This document shows positions 29,024 through 37,504 of a DNA stretch of 37,504 nucleotides, piece by piece. The stretch's first letter is position 1. Each line of letters begins with the position of its first letter. The notes beneath the pieces are model-generated. The model did no database searches. It was given only the letters and a program-made list of their open reading frames with translations, and was not told where the DNA came from. The translations under genes were made by a program, and so were the position numbers. The stretch lies in assembly GCA_030650995.1 (NCBI GenBank), contig JAUSCY010000031.1:1-37504 (forward strand), read 5' to 3'. The DNA comes from Sheuella sp. GTDB taxonomy: Bacteria > Pseudomonadota > Gammaproteobacteria > Burkholderiales > Burkholderiaceae_B.

Positions 29024-30088
29024 ATGAGCGAGCTGCAAATTTATTTGATTATTGTTGGACTGGTCGTTATTTTGCTGGTTCTGGGCTTTAACTGGTGGCA
29101 GGATCGTAGGGTGCGTCGCCGCATGCAGGCGCATTTGCCGGTCATTGATCAGGATCCGCTTCTCAGTGATGCAGCTGCACCGTATGCCGCGCGTGTAGAG
29201 CCAGGTCTGGGGGGCTCAGATTTTGGGCTGTCTGGCGCGGCGGGTAAACAATCGATTGAACAGCCTCATCTTGATGCGCAGGCAGATCAGGAAGAGTCCG
29301 ATCCGACGAGTGAAGTTGTGATTGAGATTACGTTCCAGGGGCCGATGACCGGTGAGGATTTATTGCAACTCGTTCACCCGTTGCGAAGTGCTGGTCGTAA
29401 AGCGGTACGGATTTTTGCTCAGGATACAGACGGTCAGTTGTCGAACCGAATACTTCCCGAGACGAGCTATGTCTCGGTGCAGCTTGCTGTGCTCTTAGCG
29501 AATCGCAGCGGTGCCTTGTCTGCCATTGAATGGTCGCAAATCTGGAATCGCGCCCATAGTCTGGCTGACCAGCTGGAGTGCTCAATCGAAGGGCCGGATC
29601 AGCAATCGGTTTTGGAGCAGGCTTCGCGGCTGGATGATATTTGCGCAGGTCTGGACACACAGGTTGGTCTGACGCTGCTATTAGGTACGACGCGTCCCGT
29701 TCAGGACGTGACTGCTGCGGCACGTAATATGGGCTTTGTGCCCATTGATGGTCGTCTGGCCTGGCTGGGTGATCACGGCATGGTGTGTTTTTCTCTTTCA
29801 CGTGCGGATGCCGAGTCTTTTGACGCGGGTATGGCAGGAGTGGATCGGCTCAGTTTATTGCTGGATGTGCCTTGCAGCCCACCGGATACGCGTGCTTTTG
29901 GGCGGATGGTTGAAATTGGATTTGAACTGGCTCAGAGGATCGGTGCTGAGCTGGTAGATGATCAGGGTCGCCCACTACAAACGGGTGCGGACGCAGCAAT
30001 TGATGAGCGTTTGCAAATCCTTTACACACAACTCGAAGCCGCAGGTCTGGCTGCGGCCAGCCCACGTGCTCGCCGTGTGTTTGCTTAA
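29024..30088 (+). CDS. zipA: Cell division protein ZipA
   Basis: ZipA anchors the FtsZ ring to the inner membrane during division. I chose ATG 29024 (MSELQIYLIIVGLVV), 17 bases after the smc stop, because it begins directly before the membrane anchor at about residues 5-23. Upstream in-frame codons overlap smc. The anchor is followed by a basic stretch (QDRRVRRRMQAHLP), then an acidic, variable linker to about residue 100. The C-terminal FtsZ-binding domain contains EITFQGPMTGEDLLQLVHPLR and ends near GRMVEIGFELAQRIGAELVDD. The 354-residue length is ordinary. Sequence conservation in ZipA is low outside the C-terminal domain, so context adds support. ligA follows 12 bases later. Confidence 0.9.
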   Translation: MSELQIYLIIVGLVVILLVLGFNWWQDRRVRRRMQAHLPVIDQDPLLSDAAAPYAARVEPGLGGSDFGLSGAAGKQSIEQPHLDAQADQEESDPTSEVVIEITFQGPMTGEDLLQLVHPLRSAGRKAVRIFAQDTDGQLSNRILPETSYVSVQLAVLLANRSGALSAIEWSQIWNRAHSLADQLECSIEGPDQQSVLEQASRLDDICAGLDTQVGLTLLLGTTRPVQDVTAAARNMGFVPIDGRLAWLGDHGMVCFSLSRADAESFDAGMAGVDRLSLLLDVPCSPPDTRAFGRMVEIGFELAQRIGAELVDDQGRPLQTGADAAIDERLQILYTQLEAAGLAAASPRARRVFA

Positions 30089-32140
<2,052 letters not shown>

Positions 32141-32182
32141 TTGGCGAATATAAATATAAAAAATTAATTAAACAAATAAAAA

Positions 32183-32204
32183 AAGACCGCATGAGTGCGG
32201 TCTT
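32183..32204. terminator. Bidirectional intrinsic terminator between ligA and the isomerase gene
   Basis: A nine-base-pair stem AAGACCGCA / TGCGGTCTT encloses the four-base loop TGAG. On the plus strand it is preceded by an A-run and followed by TCTTAATT. On the minus strand a T-run follows the stem, giving a better tail for the convergent isomerase gene. It probably serves ligA and ppiC both. Confidence 0.85.
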
Positions 32205-32211
32205 CTTAATT

Positions 32212-32262
32212 ACAGCGATTGAATCACAGCGATTTAACTACTGCGATTTAAGTGCCGATTTA
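32212..32262. repeat. Degenerate 14-base tandem repeat next to a stop codon
   Basis: Three 14-base units, CAGCGATTGAATCA, CAGCGATTTAACTA and CTGCGATTTAAGTG, follow one another from 32212 to 32253. A partial copy (CCGATTTATTTAA) then runs into the stop codon of the isomerase gene. On the minus strand the repeat core reads TTAAATCGC. It looks like a slippage-expanded gene end, like that at 13702. Confidence 0.7.
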
Positions 32263-33036
32263 TTTAATCACTGCTTTCTCGCGTAATTCTTGCTGATACG
32301 AAGCTAAGGCCTGCTGACGCATCATGTCTTCAAGCTGCGCTTTGACCTGATCGAGTGGTGGAAATTCGATTGGACGCACATCAACGACTTCGATGACGTG
32401 CCAGCCAAATTGCGACTGGACAGGTTTGTCAGCCATTTTGCCTTTTGGTGTGGCAGCGACTGCTTTGGCAAATGGTTCAACGTAGTTGCTGGCAGGTGCC
32501 CAACCGAGGTCGCCACCTTTCTCAGCACTGCCTGGGTCTTTCGAGTTCTTCTTGGCGAGGTCTTCGAATTTTGCTGATTTTTTGTTCAGCTGGTCTTGTA
32601 ATTCGTTCGCTTTTTTCTCGTCTTCTACCAGAATGTGGCGAACTGAGTATTCAAACTTGCCGTCTTCGGCTTTTTTAAGTTTTTCGTATTCGGCTGCGAC
32701 AGCTGCGTCTGTGATCGGATTCTTTTTCAGATAGTCGGCCATCAGTGCGCGTACCAGGATACCCTGGCGTGCCAGTTCGAGCTCTGTGGTGATTGTTGGG
32801 TCTTTGGCAATACCTGCTTTTTCAGCGGCTTGAACCATCACCTGGCGATTGATCAGTTCTTGCTTGACCTGGTCACGCAGCTGAGGTGAGTCGGTGCCGC
32901 CTTGTGTAATCAGCAATTTGACGAACTGGTCAACGCTTGACTGGGTGATGGCTTTGCCATTCACGGTCGCTACGTTTTGTGCGTAAAGGGGGGCTGCGAC
33001 AACACAAGCAGCAACCAGCATAGTGATACGTTTCAT
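32260..33036 (-). CDS. Periplasmic parvulin-type peptidyl-prolyl isomerase
   Basis: This protein probably assists folding of exported proteins as a cis-trans prolyl isomerase of the PpiC/SurA/PrsA class. The 258-residue precursor has a signal peptide (MKRITMLVAACVVAAPLYA) with likely cleavage after residue 19. A SurA-like N-terminal helical region runs to about 125, and a parvulin domain spans about 128-222. The parvulin part contains SVRHILVEDE, FEDLAKKNSKDPGSAEKGGD, LGWAPASNYVEPFA and GWHVIEVVDVRPI. The start at 33036 overlaps the bolA-like stop by four bases. AGGAAA lies four bases upstream of the start as a ribosome binding site. The substrate is not evident. Confidence 0.9.
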   Translation of the reverse strand: MKRITMLVAACVVAAPLYAQNVATVNGKAITQSSVDQFVKLLITQGGTDSPQLRDQVKQELINRQVMVQAAEKAGIAKDPTITTELELARQGILVRALMADYLKKNPITDAAVAAEYEKLKKAEDGKFEYSVRHILVEDEKKANELQDQLNKKSAKFEDLAKKNSKDPGSAEKGGDLGWAPASNYVEPFAKAVAATPKGKMADKPVQSQFGWHVIEVVDVRPIEFPPLDQVKAQLEDMMRQQALASYQQELREKAVIK

Positions 33037-33308
33037 GGATTTCCTTTGGAAGGCGCCCGAGTCTTCAGCGCTAGCACGTGAATCGGGTATGGGATTAAAT
33101 CACGCAAAAGATCATACACCAGCCGATGCTGCGCAATCATTGGTTGGTTAGAGAAACTTTCCGCCACAATCGTGGCGCGTAAATGGCTCACGCCCCCCTG
33201 ACTGCCAGCATGACCGGCGTGCAGGTGAGATTCGTCCTCAATTTCTAAAATACTGGGACTCAGAACCTTGAGCCGCTCACGTACCAGTTCCAGATGTGGG
33301 TTAGTCAT
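33033..33308 (-). CDS. bolA: BolA family protein
   Basis: BolA-type proteins bind monothiol glutaredoxins and iron-sulfur clusters and, in some bacteria, act on transcription and cell shape. The 91-residue product shows the compact family fold: RERLKVLSPSILEIEDESHLHAGHAG, then GVSHLRATIVAESF, with the conserved histidine in PMIAQHRLVYDLL and the ending PIHVLALKTRAP. It overlaps yciB by eight bases and the isomerase gene by four, so all are likely made from one transcript. Whether it is a BolA1-type or another member cannot be settled by eye. Confidence 0.9.
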   Translation of the reverse strand: MTNPHLELVRERLKVLSPSILEIEDESHLHAGHAGSQGGVSHLRATIVAESFSNQPMIAQHRLVYDLLRDLIPYPIHVLALKTRAPSKGNP

Positions 33309-33885
33309 GTTTGTTTACGTCTGGTTTAAAGGTGGCGTCATTGGCCGCAGGCGCTTCGATATGCTTGCCCAGCCAGATTGACTGGATAATCACAAAGGCA
33401 ATCAGCAAGGCCATCAGACCAAATACTTTGAAATTGACCCACTGCGACTCAGTGAACAGCCCAGAAAATGCAACAAATAAATTCACACCACCGGCAAAGA
33501 GGAAAAATAGTGCCCAGCTGATATTGAGCCTGGTCCAGGCTGCTTCAGACATGGAGATTTTTTCACCAAGCAGTTTTTGCATGATGTTTTTACCCAGAAA
33601 AAGCTTGCTGATCAGCAATACGCTGCCAAATAGCCAGTACAGGGCAGTGGGTTTCCACTTAATGAAGGTATCGTCCTTGAGCCACAGCGTGGCGCCACCA
33701 AAGACGACGATCACACCCAGGTTGATCCAGTGCATCCCCTCGATTTTTTTGCCAGTGAACTTAATCCAGACTATTTGCAGAATGGCTGCAGCCATCGCAA
33801 CACCCGTTGCGATATAAATATCCGCAAATTTGTAGGCTGCAAAAAACAGGATCAGGGGAAAGAGGTCAAACAGGAATTTTTTCAT
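33301..33885 (-). CDS. yciB: Inner-membrane septation protein A (YciB/IspZ)
   Basis: YciB is a small integral membrane protein implicated in envelope integrity and septation. The 194-residue product starts [20 protein letters not shown], the family hallmark, and has about five hydrophobic segments. Internal motifs include [34 protein letters not shown] and [16 protein letters not shown], all typical. The start overlaps the msrB stop by four bases. The older name IspZ does not mean a role in isoprenoid synthesis. The operon places it with redox-linked genes (msrB, bolA), but the biochemical link is unknown. Confidence 0.95.
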   Translation of the reverse strand: MKKFLFDLFPLILFFAAYKFADIYIATGVAMAAAILQIVWIKFTGKKIEGMHWINLGVIVVFGGATLWLKDDTFIKWKPTALYWLFGSVLLISKLFLGKNIMQKLLGEKISMSEAAWTRLNISWALFFLFAGGVNLFVAFSGLFTESQWVNFKVFGLMALLIAFVIIQSIWLGKHIEAPAANDATFKPDVNKHD

Positions 33886-34280
33886 GGTTTGACCGGTTCA
33901 AACGTAAGTGAAAGGGAGTTGATGCAGTAACGCAGCCCTGTTGGCGGCGGTCCGTCGGGAAATACATGTCCAAGATGACTGTCGCAGACATTGCACATGA
34001 CCTCTGTGCGAATCATCCCGTGGCTATCATCGACTTCCTCTTTGACATTGGCTGGGTCAAGTGGCTCAAAATAGCTCGGCCAGCCACAACCGGCATCAAA
34101 TTTGGTGTCGGAGGCGAAAAGCGCTGTTCCACATCCAACACAGCGGTAAATTCCGAACTGGTTATGATCCCAGTAGCGGCCGGTAAAGGGACGTTCGGTG
34201 CCCTTTTGACGGGCAACGTAATACTCTTCGGGGGTTAACTGGGTTTTCCAGTCTGCGTCGGATTTGATAACTTTTTGCAT
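33882..34280 (-). CDS. msrB: Peptide methionine-R-sulfoxide reductase
   Basis: MsrB reduces the R-epimer of methionine sulfoxide in oxidised proteins, using thioredoxin. The 132-residue cytoplasmic enzyme has the zinc site Cys47/Cys50 ([10 protein letters not shown]) and Cys96/Cys99 ([13 protein letters not shown]). The catalytic Cys119 is in [11 protein letters not shown], and Cys65 in DAGCGWPSY is a candidate resolving cysteine. It is the first gene of the overlapping set msrB-yciB-bolA-isomerase and diverges from bioM across 54 bases. No signal peptide is visible. Confidence 0.97.
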   Translation of the reverse strand: MQKVIKSDADWKTQLTPEEYYVARQKGTERPFTGRYWDHNQFGIYRCVGCGTALFASDTKFDAGCGWPSYFEPLDPANVKEEVDDSHGMIRTEVMCNVCDSHLGHVFPDGPPPTGLRYCINSLSLTFEPVKP

Positions 34281-34334
34281 ATGTGTCGTTGGAGTGCCGT
34301 TTTTAAAAAAGGTTCTCGGGCATAATCGATTGCC

Positions 34335-35012
34335 ATGTTAATCCAGTTTAAAAACGTCTTCGCCAAGCGGGACGGACATTTCGTTCTGCACGACCTGAAT
34401 CTGTCTCTTTCTGAGCGCCGAATTGGCGTAATCGGACCGAACGGTTCGGGTAAAAGTAGCCTGATCAGACTGATCAATGGATTACTGTTGCCGCATGCAG
34501 GTCAGGTTTTGGTAGATGGGCGAGATACCAGACATGACGTCATGGTTATTCGACGTCAGGTTGGTTTTGTTTTCCAGAATCCAGATAACCAGATCGTATT
34601 TCCGGTGGTGCATGAGGATATTGAATTTGGTCTGAAGCATCGCGAACCAGATCCTCAGCAGCGCAGACTCCGGACCCGAGCCGCACTTGAGCAACTCTCA
34701 ATCAGTCACCTGTTTGAACGGGTGACTCATAGCCTGTCAGGCGGTGAGCGTCAGCTTGTGGCCTTGGCTGCGGTATTGGCCACAGATCCTGCGATGCTCG
34801 TGTTTGATGAGCCCACTACGCAGCTTGATCTGCGAGTGCGCAATCAGTTTGAACGTATTTTGCAAGGATTGCCCCAATCTGCGATTGTGGTGAGTCATGA
34901 TCTGGAATTGATGCAAGCCATGGACCGTGTGCTGGTGGTGCAAGATGGTCGAGTAGCATTTGATGGTGCCCCACTGGCGGCAATCTCCTGGTACAGGGAG
35001 CATTGCGCATGA
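34335..35012 (+). CDS. bioM: Biotin ECF transporter ATPase subunit BioM
   Basis: BioM supplies ATP hydrolysis for the energy-coupling-factor biotin importer BioMNY. The 225-residue protein has Walker A GPNGSGKS (34-41), a Q-loop in [12 protein letters not shown] typical of ECF A-components, signature LSGGERQ (134-140), Walker [13 protein letters not shown] (about 154-165) and the switch His188. It overlaps the bioN start by four bases. I see no ribosome binding site before ATG 34335. A CATAAT at 34321-34326 lies so close that a leaderless transcript is possible. The biotin assignment rests mainly on the adjacent bioY. Confidence 0.92.
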   Translation: MLIQFKNVFAKRDGHFVLHDLNLSLSERRIGVIGPNGSGKSSLIRLINGLLLPHAGQVLVDGRDTRHDVMVIRRQVGFVFQNPDNQIVFPVVHEDIEFGLKHREPDPQQRRLRTRAALEQLSISHLFERVTHSLSGGERQLVALAAVLATDPAMLVFDEPTTQLDLRVRNQFERILQGLPQSAIVVSHDLELMQAMDRVLVVQDGRVAFDGAPLAAISWYREHCA

Positions 35013-35623
35013 GAGGGTCACTTTACTCCCCCGGACAAAGCTGGCTGCACCGATTGAAAGCAGGTCGTAAGCTGCTCGCATTGGCGATGCTTGGTGTCGT
35101 ATTGATGATGGTACATAGTCTACCGGTCTTGGCGGCAGTGCTGTTCGGCGTGATCTGGCTGACGTATCGCTCAGGGGTCTCTGTGAGCAGGCTATGGCGC
35201 CAGCTCCGGACGTTGTTCTGGTTTATGTTGTTTCTCGGTTTGTACAGCGCCTGGGTGCAATCGCCTGAAGCTGCAGCCGAAATGCTCCTGCGACTCTCAA
35301 GCCTGATTCTGATGGCCTTGCTTGTCTCGCTGACGACACCCATCACACAGATGATGGAAGTGATGGAGAGTGTGCTTGAGCCATTTTCCCGTCTGGGTTG
35401 GGTCGATGTGAGTCAGGTCAGCCTGGCCTTTGGACTGACATTGCGCCTGATTCCCGAATTGTCCCTGCAGTGGGATGAAATACGTGAGGCGCAGATGGCA
35501 CGGGGAATCAAGCCTGGTGTGTTGACCATGCTTTTTCCAATGCTGGTGCGTACGCTTAGACGCGCCCAGGAAATATCCGAAGCGATAGATGCTCGCGCGG
35601 TGAACTCAAGCGCGGTGAAATGA
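35009..35623 (+). CDS. bioN: Biotin ECF transporter transmembrane subunit BioN
   Basis: BioN is the T-component that couples the ATPase to the substrate-binding membrane protein BioY. The start ATG 35009 overlaps the bioM stop (ATGA), giving 204 residues with about four to five membrane segments. T-components normally carry two Ala-Arg-Gly motifs on coupling helices. The first is intact (QMARGIKPG, 164-166), while the second reads AIDARAVNS with Ala in place of Gly at 197. The tail is short. bioY follows 20 bases downstream. Confidence 0.9.
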   Translation: MRGSLYSPGQSWLHRLKAGRKLLALAMLGVVLMMVHSLPVLAAVLFGVIWLTYRSGVSVSRLWRQLRTLFWFMLFLGLYSAWVQSPEAAAEMLLRLSSLILMALLVSLTTPITQMMEVMESVLEPFSRLGWVDVSQVSLAFGLTLRLIPELSLQWDEIREAQMARGIKPGVLTMLFPMLVRTLRRAQEISEAIDARAVNSSAVK

Positions 35624-35643
35624 ATAGAATTGAAACCTTTTGA

Positions 35644-36228
35644 ATGGCGGGATCCTTTTTGAAAACAAAAGATATTGTGCTGGTTGCGTTGTTCTGCGCA
35701 TTGACGATTGTGCTGGGGTTGATTCCGCCCATCCCGATGCCGGGGGTGCCGGTCCCCATCACCCTGCAGACCTTCGGTGTGATGCTTGCGGGCTTGATTC
35801 TGGGACCTGCTCGCGCCGGTTTCGTGTTGCTCCTCTACGTGGGAATGGCCGTGCTCGGTCTTCCTGTCTTGCCTGGTGGTCGCGCCGGGATGGCGGTGCT
35901 GGCAGGTCCGACCGCCGGTTTTCTGCTGGGTATGATTCCAGGAGCAATGCTCACTGGCTGGCTTGCAGGGCGACTGAAACAGCAACAGCACGTCAGGCAA
36001 ACAGACTCCCATTCGACGGGATGGCGGATTTTTCGCTTCTGGGTGGCCTGCATAACGGGCGGACTCGTGCTGGTCTATGCTTTTGGTATTCCCTGGATGG
36101 CCGCCGTGACGGGCATGAGCCTGTCCAAGGCATTTTGGGTCATGTTGGCTTTTGTGCCAGGAGATATTGCGAAAGCACTGGTCGCGGCCGTCGTTGCTGA
36201 ACGGGTTCGAAGACTGAATTTGACCTGA
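35644..36228 (+). CDS. bioY: Biotin transporter substrate-binding subunit BioY
   Basis: BioY is the membrane S-component that binds biotin. The 194-residue product has about six hydrophobic segments. It shows the family regions IPPIPMPGVPVPITLQTFGV and LGPARAGFVLLLYVGMAVLGLP, then GPTAGFLLGMIPGAMLTGWL. PGDIAKALVAAVVAERVRR closes the protein. With bioM and bioN immediately upstream, this forms a complete importer with its own dedicated energising module. I see no biotin synthesis gene and no recognisable BirA or BioR site nearby. Confidence 0.95.
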   Translation: MAGSFLKTKDIVLVALFCALTIVLGLIPPIPMPGVPVPITLQTFGVMLAGLILGPARAGFVLLLYVGMAVLGLPVLPGGRAGMAVLAGPTAGFLLGMIPGAMLTGWLAGRLKQQQHVRQTDSHSTGWRIFRFWVACITGGLVLVYAFGIPWMAAVTGMSLSKAFWVMLAFVPGDIAKALVAAVVAERVRRLNLT

Positions 36229-36258
36229 TTATCAGGGAATGTCCTAATAAAACAAACA

Positions 36259-36305
36259 GTTAATTTGATACTGTTTTGACCATATAATCGTTTTTTTTGT
36301 ATAAC
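36259..36305 (+). promoter_or_regulatory. Candidate promoter(s) for the substrate-binding protein gene
   Basis: A perfect TATAAT lies at 36283-36288, with a poor TTAATT about 17 bases upstream (36260-36265). A second arrangement is TTGACC at 36276-36281 and TATAAC at 36300-36305, spaced 18 bases. Both would give a leader of about 50-70 bases before ATG 36361. The T-run at 36291-36298 between them has no stem and is not a terminator. Confidence 0.5.
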
Positions 36306-36349
36306 TTCAAGTATCGAGCACGTCCCATACTGGGTAAGTTGCCACTATC

Positions 36350-36355
36350 AGGAGA
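36350..36355 (+). promoter_or_regulatory. Ribosome binding site of the substrate-binding protein gene
   Basis: AGGAGA ends five bases before ATG 36361, a strong Shine-Dalgarno match that fixes the start of the last gene in the window. Confidence 0.8.
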
Positions 36356-36360
36356 CACAC

Positions 36361-37504
36361 ATGATTCGTCCGCAGACTTCAATTTCAACACGCTTGGTTG
36401 CTGCATTGGCTCTCGCCTTTCCTCTGGCCGTGATGGCACAGGTCAAAGTAGGCATTACATTGGCAACAACGGGACCTGCCGCATCGCTGGGTATTCCAGA
36501 ACGAAATACTGTTTCATTGTTCCCAGCAGAAATCGGTGGCCTGAAAGTCGAATATATCGTGCTCGACGATGCAACCGATACGACACAAGCTGTGAAAAAC
36601 ATGCGTAAGCTGATCACAGAAGATAAAGTTGATGTCGTGATCGGAACCTCTGTGACTCCCGGCTCACTGGCGATGATTGATGTAGCTGCCGAATCCAAAG
36701 TTCCGATGATCAGTGTGGCCGCGAGCGCTCGCATCGTTGAGCCGATGGATGAAAAACGTAAGTGGGTATTTAAGACTCCCCAGAACGATGCGTTGATGGC
36801 AACTGCTCTGGCGGATGCTATGAAAAAGAAGGGCTACAAAACATTAGGTTTCATTGGCTTTGCTGATGCCTATGGCGATGGCTGGCTGGCAGTGATGAAA
36901 GAAGCGGCAGAAAAGCAGGGTATCAAGATTGATGCCGTGGAAAAGTATGCACGCAATGACACCAGCGTGACAGGTCAGGTTTTAAAGCTCATTGCAGCTA
37001 AACCAGATGCGATTCTCATTGCTGGTGCAGGCACCCCTGCAGCATTGCCTCAGAAAGAACTGATGGCACGCGGCTACAAAGGACAGATTTTCCAGACCCA
37101 CGGCGCGGCAAATAATGATTTTCTCCGTGTATGCGGCAAAGACTGCGAAGGCACGATGTTGCCAGCAGGTCCAATGCTGGTAGCTGCGCAGATGCCTGAT
37201 AGCAACCCTGTTAAAAAATCAGCGCTGGACTACGTTCAAAAGTATGAGGCAGCCAATGGTGCAGGCTCGATCAGCACCTTCGGTGGTCATATGTGGGATG
37301 CTGGTCAGCTGATTATTGCTGCGATGCCTGCTGCCGTGAAATCTGGTGCCAAGCCTGGTACCCCAGAGTTTCGTGCAGCCATGCGTGACGCGATTGAAAA
37401 CGTCAAAAATCTACCTGTATCCCATGGTGTATTCAATATGACGCCGACTAATCATGCAGGTTTTGATGATCGCGCTCGCGTGATCGTCAAGATTGATGGT
37501 GGTA
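36361..37504 (+). CDS. ABC transporter substrate-binding protein, LivK type (3' end missing)
   Basis: This periplasmic binding protein probably delivers a branched-chain amino acid or related compound to an ABC importer. At least 381 codons are open and run off the right edge. MIRPQTSISTRLVAALALAFPLAVMAQ is a clear signal peptide, with likely cleavage after residue 26. The mature part starts VKVGITLATTGPAASLG, as in type I periplasmic binding proteins, and has VDVVIGTSVTPGSLAMIDVA, GFADAYGDGW and IAAKPDAILIAGAGTPAA. In LivK-like proteins such motifs line the ligand cleft. Many Burkholderiales paralogues bind other ligands, so the substrate is open. Permease and ATPase genes would lie beyond the window. 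Confidence 0.92.
   Translation, partial: MIRPQTSISTRLVAALALAFPLAVMAQVKVGITLATTGPAASLGIPERNTVSLFPAEIGGLKVEYIVLDDATDTTQAVKNMRKLITEDKVDVVIGTSVTPGSLAMIDVAAESKVPMISVAASARIVEPMDEKRKWVFKTPQNDALMATALADAMKKKGYKTLGFIGFADAYGDGWLAVMKEAAEKQGIKIDAVEKYARNDTSVTGQVLKLIAAKPDAILIAGAGTPAALPQKELMARGYKGQIFQTHGAANNDFLRVCGKDCEGTMLPAGPMLVAAQMPDSNPVKKSALDYVQKYEAANGAGSISTFGGHMWDAGQLIIAAMPAAVKSGAKPGTPEFRAAMRDAIENVKNLPVSHGVFNMTPTNHAGFDDRARVIVKIDGG

Noticed and set aside
29328..29801. Minus-strand open frame of 157 codons inside zipA
   Set aside because: It lies wholly antisense to zipA, shows no known motif and has no ribosome binding site or neighbour that would support it.
35413..36012. Long open frame of 199 codons on the minus strand opposite bioN and bioY
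   Set aside because: It overlaps two well-supported membrane protein genes, has no recognisable domain and is rich in His, Arg and Gln as expected for the antisense of such genes.
36224..36236. CCTGATTATCAGG inverted repeat at the bioY stop as a terminator
   Set aside because: The stem is six pairs with a one-base centre, which cannot fold well, and no uridine tract follows it.
36291..36298. Run of eight T bases downstream of bioY as an intrinsic terminator
   Set aside because: No stable stem precedes the run; it lies between promoter-like elements of the next gene.

Overview
The window reads as an ordinary, densely packed chromosomal segment of a betaproteobacterium, most likely order Burkholderiales and perhaps Alcaligenaceae. 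I infer this from a nuo operon ending in a DUF2818 gene, the smc-zipA-ligA cluster, a RisA/RisS-like two-component pair, bioMNY and general protein similarity. I could not test the family assignment. There is no sign of phage, insertion sequence, CRISPR, tRNA or rRNA. No gene-free stretch exceeds 300 bases; the longest, at about 100-170 bases, are described as features or findings.

Layout. Positions 1-13710 hold the distal part of the respiratory complex I operon on the + strand: the end of nuoC, then nuoD to nuoN, closed by a small membrane protein gene (DUF2818). Gaps are short or negative throughout, as expected for one transcript. Two minus-strand genes follow, serB and mfd. Divergent from mfd are ispD and ispF (MEP isoprenoid pathway). 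These run into a convergent minus-strand sensor kinase and response regulator (RisS/RisA, EnvZ/OmpR type). Divergent from the regulator are a fused tsaB-rimI gene and a family 4-like uracil-DNA glycosylase, which converge on a minus-strand lplT-like transporter gene.

From 25477 the + strand carries smc, zipA and ligA (chromosome condensation, division and ligation), ending at a clear hairpin. A tightly overlapping minus-strand set follows: msrB, yciB, a bolA-like gene and a parvulin isomerase. Divergent from msrB is a complete ECF biotin importer, bioM-bioN-bioY. The window ends inside a branched-chain amino-acid-type ABC substrate-binding protein with a signal peptide.

Most genes are housekeeping. 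I found no convincing new multi-gene system. The points most worth a second look are the in-frame TsaB-RimI fusion, short tandem duplications clustered at gene ends, a histidine-rich loop in NuoL, the under-characterised DUF2818 gene in the nuo operon, the 53-base antisense overlap of ispF and risS, and TGTAACA-type boxes in the risA/tsaB intergenic region.
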